A DNA stretch of 64,000 bases from Massilia timonae CCUG 45783. Its GTDB lineage: Bacteria; Pseudomonadota; Gammaproteobacteria; Burkholderiales; Burkholderiaceae_D. This document shows, piece after piece, positions 12,381 to 20,586 of the stretch. Where the stretch lies: positions 951,922-1,015,921 of the forward strand of contig NZ_JH992922.1 of the NCBI RefSeq assembly GCF_000315425.1, read 5' to 3'. Every line of letters starts with the position of its first letter. Positions within the stretch are counted from its first letter, which is position 1. The position numbers and the translations under genes were made by a program. Under the pieces are notes generated by a model. It saw nothing but the letters and a program-made list of their open reading frames with translations. It was not told where the DNA came from and searched no databases.

Positions 12381-13865
12381 CACCTCGTTATACACAACTC
12401 GTCAGTCTCCAAGTTCGCGTAGTGCTTGAAGGGTGAGAGCTGAGGCGCGCACGTCGCGCAGCCCTTCCCAGAGGGTCTTGGCACCAGGTTCGCCATCACC
12501 TTTTCGGCCCAAGAAGCCGCCCGCGCGGGCGATCAAGCGTATTACTTCGTTTAACGCCGGGTTGGGCTGGGGGCGTAATTTGTTGAGCAAGTAGGCGCCG
12601 CGTATCTCATCGGGATCAAAGAACAAGTGGGCATCCAGGTTCGGGCAGGTACGGCCCATGCGTACCAGATAGGCAATGCGCCAGGCTACGACCAAGTACA
12701 GCGCCAGTGCGCGCTCGATGCGCTCGATCGTGCCCAGCTGAAGTTCCTCGACCTTGCAGCCGTTCTTGAGCACATTGAACAGCATTTCAATTTCCCAGCG
12801 GGCGCGATACCAGTCGATCAATTCGGCCACCTCGGCCGCGCTGGTGGCGACCCGGTTCGTCAGCAGGCGCCATTCGATCGGCTTGACGCCGGCCGGAGCG
12901 CCGTGTTCACGCGCCACGATGCATGTGGCGGTCACCACCTTGCCCTTGCCCGCGTTCAGTTCGACCCGGCGTGCCCACAGCTGCTGGCGCACGATGCGCG
13001 CCTTGGCGCCCGGCCGCGCGGCCAGCGCGAACTCGATTTCCCCCAGCGGCGCGCCTTCCGTGGCATGCGGCCACAGCTTCTCGCTGTTGGGCAAGCAGCG
13101 GTTGTGCGCGGCGCGCACCAGCCAGTCCACCGGGCAGTCGAGCTGCTGCGCCCGCGCCATCAAGGGCAGCATGTCCGCCTCGCGGTCGGCCACATACACC
13201 AAGCGCGTGGCGGGCAGGCGCGGTGCCAGTTCCGCCAGTCTTTCGTAGCCTTCGATCCAGCGCAGGCTTTCCTTGGGGCCGCCGCGCTGGCCGTTGGTGT
13301 CGCGCAGCGCGCGCGCCCACATCCACACGTCCAGGATCCCCAGCGGCTCGCGCGCCGTCGTCACCGCGTAGGTGGGGTGGACGTACATGCCGCGCTGCGC
13401 TTCATAGCTGAGCGGTCCGAGGCCGCGCGCCTGCTGTCCGTTAAAGTCCAGTTCGGTCGTGTCCTGCAGACACAGCACCACCGACTGCTCGGCCATTCGC
13501 TGTTCCGTTTGCTGCCAGTGCGGCTCCAGGATTGCCCGCCAGTCGACGCCGTCATTGTCGAAGAAGCGATACGCGGCCATCGTCTCACCCCAGCCGTTAC
13601 AGGCCTTTGGCACGCTCGCCGTCGGTGCCCCCGCCATTGTTTCCATCAGTGTCCTCGCTCGCCGGTTCAGGCGCGCGTCGCCCAGGTCGAGTTGCTCAAA
13701 CTCCGAATCGGTCCATCCCTTCGATTTGCTCGCCAATTGCGCCACGCAAAAGACGAGAGTAAACGCGATTTTGCAAAGGTTTACAAGGGCGCTGGCAAGT
13801 CATTGAAAGTAAACGGGATTTTCAGCCGGCGTGGTGAGGCTGGCGGACTTGTGTATAACGAGGTG
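12381..13865 (-). mobile_element. IS4-family insertion sequence (IS50/Tn5-like ends)
   Basis: The 1,485-bp element has perfect 17-bp terminal repeats CACCTCGTTATACACAA, the inner part of which matches the TTATACACAA of Tn5/IS50 ends. It is flanked by a perfect 9-bp direct repeat GGTATAGGC at 12372-12380 and 13866-13874. It carries one intact transposase gene and interrupts the N-terminus of the second tniQ/tnsD. Confidence 0.95.
12402..13745 (-). CDS. IS4-family transposase (Tn5/IS50-like)
   Basis: This 447-residue DDE transposase is the length usual for IS50-like enzymes. The catalytic residues are D95 (LCLQDTTEL), D187 (YVADREADM) and E320. The YREK signature is complete: Y313, R316, E320, K327. 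The N-terminal end-binding domain reads FEQLDLGDARLNRRA. It starts with GTG at 13745. No inhibitor gene is evident, although an internal start could give an N-terminally shortened protein as in Tn5. It appears intact and possibly active. Confidence 0.95.
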   Translation of the reverse strand: MAQLASKSKGWTDSEFEQLDLGDARLNRRARTLMETMAGAPTASVPKACNGWGETMAAYRFFDNDGVDWRAILEPHWQQTEQRMAEQSVVLCLQDTTELDFNGQQARGLGPLSYEAQRGMYVHPTYAVTTAREPLGILDVWMWARALRDTNGQRGGPKESLRWIEGYERLAELAPRLPATRLVYVADREADMLPLMARAQQLDCPVDWLVRAAHNRCLPNSEKLWPHATEGAPLGEIEFALAARPGAKARIVRQQLWARRVELNAGKGKVVTATCIVAREHGAPAGVKPIEWRLLTNRVATSAAEVAELIDWYRARWEIEMLFNVLKNGCKVEELQLGTIERIERALALYLVVAWRIAYLVRMGRTCPNLDAHLFFDPDEIRGAYLLNKLRPQPNPALNEVIRLIARAGGFLGRKGDGEPGAKTLWEGLRDVRASALTLQALRELGD

Positions 13866-13874
13866 GGTATAGGC

Positions 13875-13945
13875 GTGTCGCCCTGCAGCACCTGCCGGTG
13901 GTGACTTGGTTGCACTAGAGAATCTGATGATATTCTTGTTGCCAT
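13875..13945 (-). pseudogene. Second TnsD/TniQ-family gene, N-terminal 24 codons
   Basis: Reading the minus strand from ATG 13945 gives MATRISSDSLVQPSHH and then RQVLQGD, which joins in frame to TPIPLATTGP at 12380 once the IS4-family element and one 9-bp repeat are removed. No strong ribosome site is visible before this ATG, so the exact start is uncertain. It is too short to be identified alone; the call rests on the reconstruction. Confidence 0.65.
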
Positions 13946-14103
13946 GACGGTACCGCTGTCCTATCTGACGAGCCCTAGGTTCACCGTGCTGGCTCTTACT
14001 TTAGGCCGCGCAGCGATTGTGGACAAGGGGCGCTCGACTGGTTGGAACTAGAATCGGCCCCTGACAGCTGACGACCACCGTTTCAAGCATCTGCGTACCG
14101 CGG

Positions 14104-14226
14104 TTTGACAAACATTGGCGGCGCCAACAGACACCCTTCCGCTGCAGAGCAAGATTTGACAAACATTGACTAACCAGTAACATGCCTAAGCTGTTGATTT
14201 TACAAGCGCGGATTTGACAGACATAA
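14104..14226 (+). repeat. Three spaced TTTGACAAACATTG repeats (candidate TnsB-binding sites)
   Basis: TTTGACAAACATTG occurs exactly at 14104-14117 and 14155-14168, and a degenerate copy (TTTGACAGACATAA) at 14213-14226. All point the same way and are spaced 51 and 58 bases apart. Three separated transposase sites within about 150 bp is the arrangement of a Tn7 left end. The sequence lies just outside the tns genes. Function is inferred. Confidence 0.55.
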
Positions 14227-14250
14227 TTCCCCTCTCTCATGGCATGTGAA

Positions 14251-14310
14251 AAAACAATAAAGTTCGACACAAAACAATAAAGTTCGACACAAAACAATAA
14301 AGTTTGACAC
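14251..14310 (+). repeat. Three tandem 20-bp repeats AAAACAATAAAGTTCGACAC
   Basis: There are three head-to-tail 20-bp units at 14251-14270, 14271-14290 and 14291-14310, the last with one C to T change. The ACAATAAAGT core matches that of TnsB sites in the right end of Tn7, which also overlap in tandem, and TGTG at 14245 precedes the array as TGT does at a Tn7 terminus. Alternatively, read on the other strand, TGTCAAACTTTATTG at 14310 would be the terminus of the element on the left. Bases 14311-14471 show nothing recognisable. Confidence 0.55.
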
Positions 14311-14524
14311 GACCGGCCATGACGAGATGCTCTGGCGCCACTTCCGATTTCGGTCAAGAGAAGACATTTTGAAATAGTGCGAAGTAAGTGCATGTTAATT
14401 GAATCGGTTTTCTAACTTTTAGCCACTTCCCTCAGGCTACCTTACGGTTAGGTTGCCGATCACCTTTGTGGGGCTTTGTTGCATAAATCAGCAGAGTTCG
14501 TAATTCCCCAAACCCCAGGCGGAA

Positions 14525-15127
14525 TTACGGCATGCTCACCGCCATAGTCGTAGGCGTGCCCAACCGGGTGAACCGATTGAGAATGGCGGCACGGACCTGT
14601 AGTTCCGCGACCTGACGGTCGAAATCACGTGCCATAACGCGTTCACCGAGCAGCTTGAAACAACGCATCTTGGTCTCGACAAGGCTGCGCCGGTGATAGC
14701 CGCTCCACTTCTTCCAGATTTTCCTGCCCAGTAGACGCGTGGCCGCCAGGATGGCGTTGCGGGCTGTGGCGCCTGGGCGCCGATCCTTCCATGGCTTGGC
14801 GTTCTTACGAGTTGGAATAACCGCTTGTGCCCCACGTTGCGCGATCGCTTCATGACAGTCTTTGGTGTCGTAGGCACCATCACCGCTGACGCTTGCGACG
14901 GTCTCGCTGGCGGGAATTTGGTCGAGCAGGTATGGCAGCATCTGCGCATCGCCTGTGGCGTTGTCGGTCACTTCAATGGCCCGGATTTCCAGCGTGGCCG
15001 CATCAATGCCAAGGTGGACCTTACGCCACTGACGACGATAGTCGGCCCCATGTTTTTTGGTCTTCCACTCGCCTTCGCCCAGCATCTTAATGCCCGTGCT
15101 GTCGACTAGGAGGTGCAATCCGGTTAC
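14525..15127 (-). pseudogene. IS5-family transposase, C-terminal part
   Basis: The C-terminal part of an IS903-like transposase starts at GLHLLVDSTGIK (first catalytic Asp) and includes SGDGAYDTKDCHEA (second Asp) and YHRRSLVETKMRCFK with the Glu. It continues from the N-terminal part at 16787-17130, reading QPTVTG then LHLLVDS across the removed insertion. On its own it lacks the DNA-binding N-terminus, so the parent element is inactive as found. Confidence 0.88.
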
Positions 15128-15199
15128 CCCCTCTGTCAGGATAGATGTCGCGTCACTTGAATCACTTTAATCCATCCGGGGGCGGAGCAAAGACGCGCA

Positions 15200-15697
15200 G
15201 TGAATCAGTACCCAGCAGAACGCAAGGAAGCCATTCTTCGGCAAATGATGCCACCGGAGAACAGGCCGGTATCGGCCCTGGCGAAGGAGAGCGGCATCTC
15301 GGAACAGACACTTTATACTTGGCGACGAAATCTACAGTCTCAGGGAGTGCCGGTGCCGGGAAATGGAAAGAATGCGGTCGTGTGGTCGTCGGCCGACAAG
15401 TTTGGCGTGGTGCTGGAAACGGCACACATGAACGAGGCGGAACTGGCTCAATACTGTCGTGGCAAAGGCTTGTTCGTCGAGCAGGTTGCCGAATGGCGCG
15501 AGGCCTGTCAGCAGGCCAATGAAGCACCGGCCGAGCGCAACCGGGAGCTGCGCGAGCAAAGCAAAAGCGACCGCAAAGAAATCAAGCAGTTGAAGAAGGA
15601 TTTGCAGCGCAAAGAGAAGGCACTGGCAGAGGCAGCGGCGCTGATCATTCTCAGAAAAAAAGCCCAGGCGATCTGGGGGGAGCCCGAGGACGATTGA
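15200..15697 (+). CDS. IS3-family-type OrfA with two helix-turn-helix units
   Basis: The 165-residue OrfA begins MNQYPAERKEAILRQMMPPENR. It has two helix-turn-helix segments (LAKESGISEQTLYTWRR; LAQYCRGKGLFVEQVAEWREA) and a coiled coil (IKQLKKDLQRKEKALAEAAAL). A run of seven A at about 15655-15661 near the end suits -1 frameshifting into orfB. Confidence 0.93.
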   Translation: MNQYPAERKEAILRQMMPPENRPVSALAKESGISEQTLYTWRRNLQSQGVPVPGNGKNAVVWSSADKFGVVLETAHMNEAELAQYCRGKGLFVEQVAEWREACQQANEAPAERNRELREQSKSDRKEIKQLKKDLQRKEKALAEAAALIILRKKAQAIWGEPEDD

Positions 15698-16758
15698 TCG
15701 GCACTCCAGATCGCCAGCAGGTGATTGCACTGGTTGAAGAAGCCGTCGACGGCGGGTGTCGGCGTGCACAGGCCTGTAGCGCCTTGGAGATCAGCCTTCG
15801 CACCTATCAGCGCTGGATGCGCGACGGTGACGGCGATAACGGCCAGGTTGACGGACGAAAAGGCAGCCGCCGCGTGGCGCCGGCCAACAAGCTGAGCGAA
15901 GACGAGCGCCAGCGAATTCTGGAGGTTGCCAACAGCCCTGAATTTGCCAGCAGTCCGCCTAGTCAGATCGTGCCGACCTTGGCTGATCGAGGCGAGTATT
16001 TGGCATCAGAATCGACTGTCTACCGGATCTTGAAAGACGAGAAGCAGCAGCATCACCGCGGCCGCGCAAAGAAGCCAAGCACAAGGGTCGTCACGAGCCA
16101 CTGCGCAACCGAGCCGAACCGCTTGTGGGCGTGGGACATCACGTGGTTGCCGACCGGAGTGCGGGGCTTGTATTTTTACTGGTACATGGTACTTGACGTC
16201 TACAGCCGCAAGATCGTCGGGCACGAAGTGAATGTCGCCGAGTCGGCTGAAATGGCATCGCTGCTGATGCACAAGGCCAGCTTGGCCGAGGGACTGGCCG
16301 GGCGTGAGGTGGTGCTCCACTCGGACAATGGCAGTTCGATGAAAGGCTCCACAATGTTGGCGACGTTAGAAAAGCTGGGGATCATGCCGTCGTTCAGCAG
16401 GCCTCGTGTGAGTAACGACAATGCCTACGCCGAGTCACTGTTCCGGACCTGCAAATACCGGCCGAACTATCCGAGCAAGCCGTTTGAAAGTATCGAAAAG
16501 GCGCGGCAATGGACGCTGTCATTTGTGCAGTGGTACAACCATCAGCACAAGCACAGCGGCCTGAAATTCGTGACGCCTGCGCAGCGCCATGACGGCAGGG
16601 ACGCGGCGATCCTGAACCACCGCAAGCAGATCTACGAGGCTGCGAAGCAACGCCATCCGGAGCGCTGGAGTGGGGCTACTCGGGACTGGGAATTGAACGA
16701 TGAAGTCTGGCTGAATCCGGAACGGAAACCGCCAGAGCAATTAAGAAAAGCCGCATGA
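15694..16758 (+). CDS. IS3-family transposase OrfB
   Basis: The 354-residue integrase-type transposase has its first Asp in LWAWDITWLPTG, its second in VVLHSDNGSSM, and Glu in NDNAYAESLFRTCKY. TTG 15694 overlaps the orfA stop; the active form is more likely the frameshift fusion. It is similar along its whole length to the OrfB at 10163-11188, so both elements belong to one IS group. Confidence 0.94.
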   Translation: MIGTPDRQQVIALVEEAVDGGCRRAQACSALEISLRTYQRWMRDGDGDNGQVDGRKGSRRVAPANKLSEDERQRILEVANSPEFASSPPSQIVPTLADRGEYLASESTVYRILKDEKQQHHRGRAKKPSTRVVTSHCATEPNRLWAWDITWLPTGVRGLYFYWYMVLDVYSRKIVGHEVNVAESAEMASLLMHKASLAEGLAGREVVLHSDNGSSMKGSTMLATLEKLGIMPSFSRPRVSNDNAYAESLFRTCKYRPNYPSKPFESIEKARQWTLSFVQWYNHQHKHSGLKFVTPAQRHDGRDAAILNHRKQIYEAAKQRHPERWSGATRDWELNDEVWLNPERKPPEQLRKAA

Positions 16759-16786
16759 CTTGACGCGACATCTTTGTTGACAACTA

Positions 16787-17130
16787 CCGGTTACAGTCGG
16801 CTGCGCTCCGATCGTTACCGGTAGATATTTCTGGCGCCGGCTAACGGTGCTGAAGTCAGGCACCTGCCAGTCCAGGCCAGCGAGCTTGAGCAGGCTTTGC
16901 GCCATGCCCATCGCCTGGCGCAGGGCCAGATTGAACAAGCCCTTGATGGTCAGGCAGAACTGGATTGCCGCCTCGCTGTACTTCGGTCGTCGGCCCCGCT
17001 TGCCGCTGGCACTGCCGTGCCAGCGCATGTCCTTGTCCAGCCAGATGAGCAGCGAGCCGCGCGCCTTCAGCGCCGTGTTGTAGTCTTTCCAGTTGGTCGT
17101 TCGGTACTTTGGTTTTGCTGGGGCAGTCAT
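16787..17130 (-). pseudogene. IS5-family transposase, N-terminal part
   Basis: The N-terminal part begins MTAPAKPKYRTTNWKDYNTAL and includes GSLLIWLDKDMRWHG and FCLTIKGLFNLALRQAMGMA, the classic start of IS903-like transposases. It ends at QPTVTG, where the IS3-type element is inserted. The remaining part is at 14525-15127. Confidence 0.88.
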
Positions 17131-17356
17131 GCCGTCAGTTTACCCCGCACCCACGCTAGACCGCTGAACGGGGCCTATTTGTGCAACAAAGCCCTGTGTG
17201 GGGCGGGTTAGTCACACGAGCTGGCGCTCGTCGTATGATTTAACATAATTTTAACGACACTAGTGCAGAATAGTGAGATGGTAAATATAAGATCGATTGA
17301 GCCATACCCTAATCGACTTTTGACCAAAAAATTCTCTCCATAGACGATCAAATAAC

Positions 17357-18121
17357 ATGTGTGATGAAACAAACCACAAGCAAGCATTGCTTATCTCAGT
17401 TTTAATTCCAGCGAAGAATGAGGCTGGCAACATCGGGGACCTGGTGAACGAGATTCATGGCGCCCTCGCCGGTCGTTTTCCCCATGAAGTAGTACTGGTC
17501 GACGACGGAAGCACCGACGACACCGGTGCTGTATTCTTGCAACATTGCCAGCAATTAAGCACGCCTGCGAGGCTGATTCGCCACGCGCACAGTGCTGGGC
17601 AGAGCACAGCGCTGTGGACCGGCGCGCGTCACGCTGCCGGGCGTTTTCTTGTCACGATAGACGGTGACGGTCAAAACGACCCAGCTGACATCCCTGCATT
17701 GGTGGCAAAGGCGCTGATATTGGAAGGGAAGCACCGGCATTTCTGCATTGCTGGCTTTCGCAAGAACCGGCGTGACACGCGCTGGAAAATAATTCAGTCC
17801 CGCATCGCCAATGCCGTGCGTCGCCTTATACTCGACGACGGCGTTCCGGATACTGGCTGCGGCCTCAAACTGGTACCGCGCGAAACTTGGCTAGGCCTGC
17901 CCTATTTTGACCACATGCATCGGTTTGTGCCGGCGATGGTCAAGCGCCTAGGCGGCGCGATTGCGGTAGTGCCGGTACACCATCGGCACCGTATCGCTGG
18001 TGTATCGAAATACACTGCATGGAACCGGTTGTGGGTCGGCATCGTCGACATGTGGGGAGTGAGCTGGCTAATCCGGCGCAGCAAGCTGCCGCTGATCGAA
18101 CGCATGGAAGTGCGACAGTGA
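17357..18121 (+). CDS. Family 2 glycosyltransferase (polyprenyl-phosphate sugar transferase type)
   Basis: This 254-residue GT-A glycosyltransferase resembles dolichol-phosphate mannosyltransferase or ArnC-type enzymes, which load a sugar from a nucleotide donor onto a polyprenyl phosphate. Visible motifs are LISVLIPAKNEAGNI, VVLVDDGSTDDT and the metal-binding IDGDGQNDP. Unlike ArnC it lacks C-terminal membrane helices, so it is probably peripheral. It is the first gene of an operon whose next genes are a membrane protein and an ArnT-like GT39 enzyme. The upstream 17194-17356 intergenic stretch is AT-rich and probably holds the promoter. The sugar cannot be told from sequence. Confidence 0.88.
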   Translation: MCDETNHKQALLISVLIPAKNEAGNIGDLVNEIHGALAGRFPHEVVLVDDGSTDDTGAVFLQHCQQLSTPARLIRHAHSAGQSTALWTGARHAAGRFLVTIDGDGQNDPADIPALVAKALILEGKHRHFCIAGFRKNRRDTRWKIIQSRIANAVRRLILDDGVPDTGCGLKLVPRETWLGLPYFDHMHRFVPAMVKRLGGAIAVVPVHHRHRIAGVSKYTAWNRLWVGIVDMWGVSWLIRRSKLPLIERMEVRQ

Positions 18122-18816
18122 AAACCGAACTAAAACTACTGTTCAAGCCGCTGGTTCTGACCTGCCTGCTAACGCTCGGCTTTGCCTCGCTCCATTTCCA
18201 TTGGTGGGGATCATTCTCAGAAATGGACTTACTGAACCGGTTGTTCGAGCGACATTGGGCGGTCGCCTGGCCTATCTTCGTGATCACCGGCGTCGTCTAT
18301 ACTGCACTCGGCGGCCCGCGCCAGCTGCTTGCCTTTAGTTCCGGTTACCTGTTGGGAGGCTTAGTAGGTGCGCTGCTGAGCACCACGCTCACGGGATTCG
18401 GCGCGCTGCTCGCGATCTACTGGGTGCGAAATATCGGCATGGAGCGCATGCTCAAACGCCACGGCGAACATGTCGTTTTCATCCGCCGGCTACTAGCGCA
18501 AGACACTTGGCTATGGATTTGCACGGTGCGCCTGATGCCAATCGGCAGCAACTTGGCAACCAATATTGCAGTGGCCTTGGCTAGGCTGAGCATACCGGCA
18601 GTGTTCTGGGGCAGCCTTTTAGGCTACCTTCCGCAAATGCTGCTGTTCAGTTTTGTCGGCGCAGGCCTTGCTCTGCAGGACGAGCAGCAGCTCTGGATCA
18701 GCCTGTTCATGCTGGTGCTGTCCACGGCGCTCGTACTCTATCTCTACCATCATGGCTTCAAGCAGCGGCTACAAGAAATTCGAGGACAAACGCATGCAAG
18801 TCCCATCCAATCTTAG
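18118..18816 (+). CDS. VTT/DedA-like (TVP38/TMEM64) membrane protein
   Basis: This polytopic membrane protein of about 232 residues has hydrophobic segments near residues 8-24, 47-66, 70-98, 150-180 and 195-215. The signature GPRQLLAFSSGYLLGGLVGALLSTT matches the VTT (TVP38/TMEM64, DedA-related) domain. Family knowledge suggests flipping of polyprenyl phosphate or phospholipids, which would fit recycling of the carrier used by the flanking glycosyltransferases. Start GTG 18118 overlaps the upstream TGA (GTGA), showing translational coupling. The last 23 bases overlap the next gene. Confidence 0.8.
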   Translation: MKTELKLLFKPLVLTCLLTLGFASLHFHWWGSFSEMDLLNRLFERHWAVAWPIFVITGVVYTALGGPRQLLAFSSGYLLGGLVGALLSTTLTGFGALLAIYWVRNIGMERMLKRHGEHVVFIRRLLAQDTWLWICTVRLMPIGSNLATNIAVALARLSIPAVFWGSLLGYLPQMLLFSFVGAGLALQDEQQLWISLFMLVLSTALVLYLYHHGFKQRLQEIRGQTHASPIQS

Positions 18817-20521
18817 TGCTAGGCAAGACACAAGCTGGTGGCCGTGGATCGCTGCCCTACTGGTCGTAGTTCTGTTCGCCGGAATTGGGCTGCGCGACCC
18901 CTGGCCTGCCGACGAGCCGCGCTTTGCGCAAGTTGCCCGCGAAATGGTGGAATCGGGCCAGTGGTTGTTCCCCACACGCGGGGGCGAGTTTTATCCAGAT
19001 AAGCCGCCGGTTTTCATGTGGCTGATCGCGATCTTCTATCAACTTACCGGACAGCTGAAAATCGCCTTTCTAGTGCCTAGTGCGTTAGCGGGGCTGGGCA
19101 CACTGTGGTTGGTATTCGACCTGGGCCGCCGTTTGTGGGGAGAAAAGGTCGGGCGTTCGGCAGTGCTTGCCCTCGCGTTCACGCCGCAGTTCCTGCTACA
19201 GGCCAAGGGCGCGCAAATCGACGCAATGGTCTGCTTCTGGATCACGCTCGGATGCTACGGACTGCTCCGTCATTTCCTGCTCGGTCCGGCCTGGGGCTGG
19301 TATGCCGCCAGCTGGGTGGCGATGGCACTAGGTATCGTGACGAAGGGCGTTGGTTTCCTACCGGTGCTGATGCTGATACCGCTGGCGATCTGGCGCACCC
19401 CCGTCACTGTGTCCGGGCAGCGGGCTTGGTGTAGGCGCGCATGGTGGGGGCCAGCCTTATTGCTGGGCACTTTGGCACTTTGGCTAGTCCCGATGTGGAT
19501 GGCAGTCGAACGCATCCAGAGTCCGGAACTACTGGCCTACCGCGACAACATTCTGCTCAGGCAAACAGCTGAACGCTATGCAAATGCTTGGCATCACATC
19601 AAGCCTTGGCACTACTACTTGACGATTGCGGCGCCGAGCATGTGGTTTCCGCTGGCCGTGCTCTTCCTGCTGCAGCTGAGCAGCATCAGGAGGCTTTGGC
19701 CGTCCAGCGCTGCACTGCGCGTAATGCTGAGCTGGGTTGCGCTAGTGTTGCTCTTCTTTTCCATCAGCCCCGGCAAGCGCGAGGTGTACATCCTTCCCGC
19801 GCTGCCGATGTTCGCTTTGGCGCTAGCCTACGTATGGGAACAGGTACCCGCAGAAGGGCGTCGCACGGCGACTGTTCTGTTGCGTGCGGCGCTCGCGCTC
19901 ATGTGGATGCTCGTGATCCTCATCGCGACTGTCGCGCTTTTTGCTCCAGAGCATCTGCCTTCCCGGGCGGATGACTATGCTGACGCCGTCGCGGTACTAG
20001 CACCGGGCTTGTTAGTACTTGGATTAGCGGTGTTCGGCAGTGTCTGGCTGTTGCGCAAACGTCCATTGTTCGAACAGCTCGCCCTGGCCAGCATGCTGGC
20101 CTGGCTGTTCGTCTCTTTCTGGCTATGGCCCATCCTGAATACACACCGGACACCGCGTACAATCATGCAGGAACTCGAACGGCGCGTTGCCCCTGAAACG
20201 GAAGTGGGCATGCTCGAGTTCAAGGAACAGTTCCTGTTGTTCGCAGAACGGCCTCTGGTCCATTTCAGCTATCTGGCGCCTGTGCCGGAGCAGGAATGGA
20301 ACGCCTGGCGCTGGATGCGCGCTGATCCGACGCGCGTGCTGTTACTCTCTGACGACCTAGCGTTACGCTGCTTCGACGTTACGAAGAAACGTGTTATCGG
20401 CGAAGCCCATCGGCGAAGCTGGGTGCTACTCGACAACTCGTCGGTACGTAAGAGTTGCGATGCGGCTGCTGATCGGCCTCCCTACCGATACGTACCGGTG
20501 AAGAAAGATATCCTCCACTGA
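18794..20521 (+). CDS. ArnT-like GT39 membrane glycosyltransferase
   Basis: This 575-residue protein has an N-terminal helix (WWPWIAALLVVVLFAGIGL) followed by LRDPWPADEPRFAQVAREM and the FYPDKPPVFMW loop, the periplasmic catalytic signature of ArnT/PMT-type GT39 enzymes. About a dozen membrane segments follow, then a soluble C-terminal domain. Such enzymes move a sugar from polyprenyl phosphate to lipid A or another acceptor on the periplasmic side. ATG 18794 is preceded by CGAGGA. With the GT2 and VTT genes it forms a compact pathway; without arnA/B/D nearby, aminoarabinose is not established as the sugar. Confidence 0.85.
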   Translation: MQVPSNLSARQDTSWWPWIAALLVVVLFAGIGLRDPWPADEPRFAQVAREMVESGQWLFPTRGGEFYPDKPPVFMWLIAIFYQLTGQLKIAFLVPSALAGLGTLWLVFDLGRRLWGEKVGRSAVLALAFTPQFLLQAKGAQIDAMVCFWITLGCYGLLRHFLLGPAWGWYAASWVAMALGIVTKGVGFLPVLMLIPLAIWRTPVTVSGQRAWCRRAWWGPALLLGTLALWLVPMWMAVERIQSPELLAYRDNILLRQTAERYANAWHHIKPWHYYLTIAAPSMWFPLAVLFLLQLSSIRRLWPSSAALRVMLSWVALVLLFFSISPGKREVYILPALPMFALALAYVWEQVPAEGRRTATVLLRAALALMWMLVILIATVALFAPEHLPSRADDYADAVAVLAPGLLVLGLAVFGSVWLLRKRPLFEQLALASMLAWLFVSFWLWPILNTHRTPRTIMQELERRVAPETEVGMLEFKEQFLLFAERPLVHFSYLAPVPEQEWNAWRWMRADPTRVLLLSDDLALRCFDVTKKRVIGEAHRRSWVLLDNSSVRKSCDAAADRPPYRYVPVKKDILH

Positions 20522-20586
20522 CTCGATACGAAATGACGAGCACCATCTAAAGTGGACCCATCAGTCAAGACACTCAGCCGGCTAGT

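Larger units (their letters stand above)
15128..16786 (+). mobile_element. IS3-family-like element nested in the IS5 element
   Basis: It is flanked by a perfect 8-bp direct repeat CCGGTTAC (15120-15127 and 16787-16794). Inside are inverted ends with an outer TGTCA (15134 and 16782) and an inner AGATGTCGCGTCA. It encodes intact orfA and orfB and is a relative, not an identical copy, of the element at 10132-11788. Its insertion postdates that of the IS5 element. Confidence 0.92.
14472..17193 (-). mobile_element. IS5-family (IS903-like) element, split by a nested IS3-type element
   Basis: The ends are GGCTTTGTTGCATAAATC on the left and the inverse of GGCTTTGTTGCACAAAT on the right, typical of IS903-like IS5 elements. 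A clean 9-bp target repeat is not visible. The transposase is cut by the element at 15128-16786; removing that element with one CCGGTTAC copy rejoins the reading frame. Confidence 0.85.

Noticed and set aside
12381..12499. A start codon giving a free-standing 241-residue TniQ protein
   Set aside because: That start lies inside the IS4-family element; the exact 9-bp repeat shows the frame was joined by insertion.
14251..14310. CRISPR array
   Set aside because: The three 20-bp units are head-to-tail without spacers, and no cas gene is present; they fit transposon-end sites better.
14001..14393. A 130-codon open frame over the repeat cluster
   Set aside because: It spans the iterated sites, lacks a ribosome site and has no recognisable domain.
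14463..17202. 9-bp target duplication around the IS5 element
   Set aside because: The flanks (CCTTTGTGG and CTGTGTGGG) differ at several positions, so no duplication is claimed.
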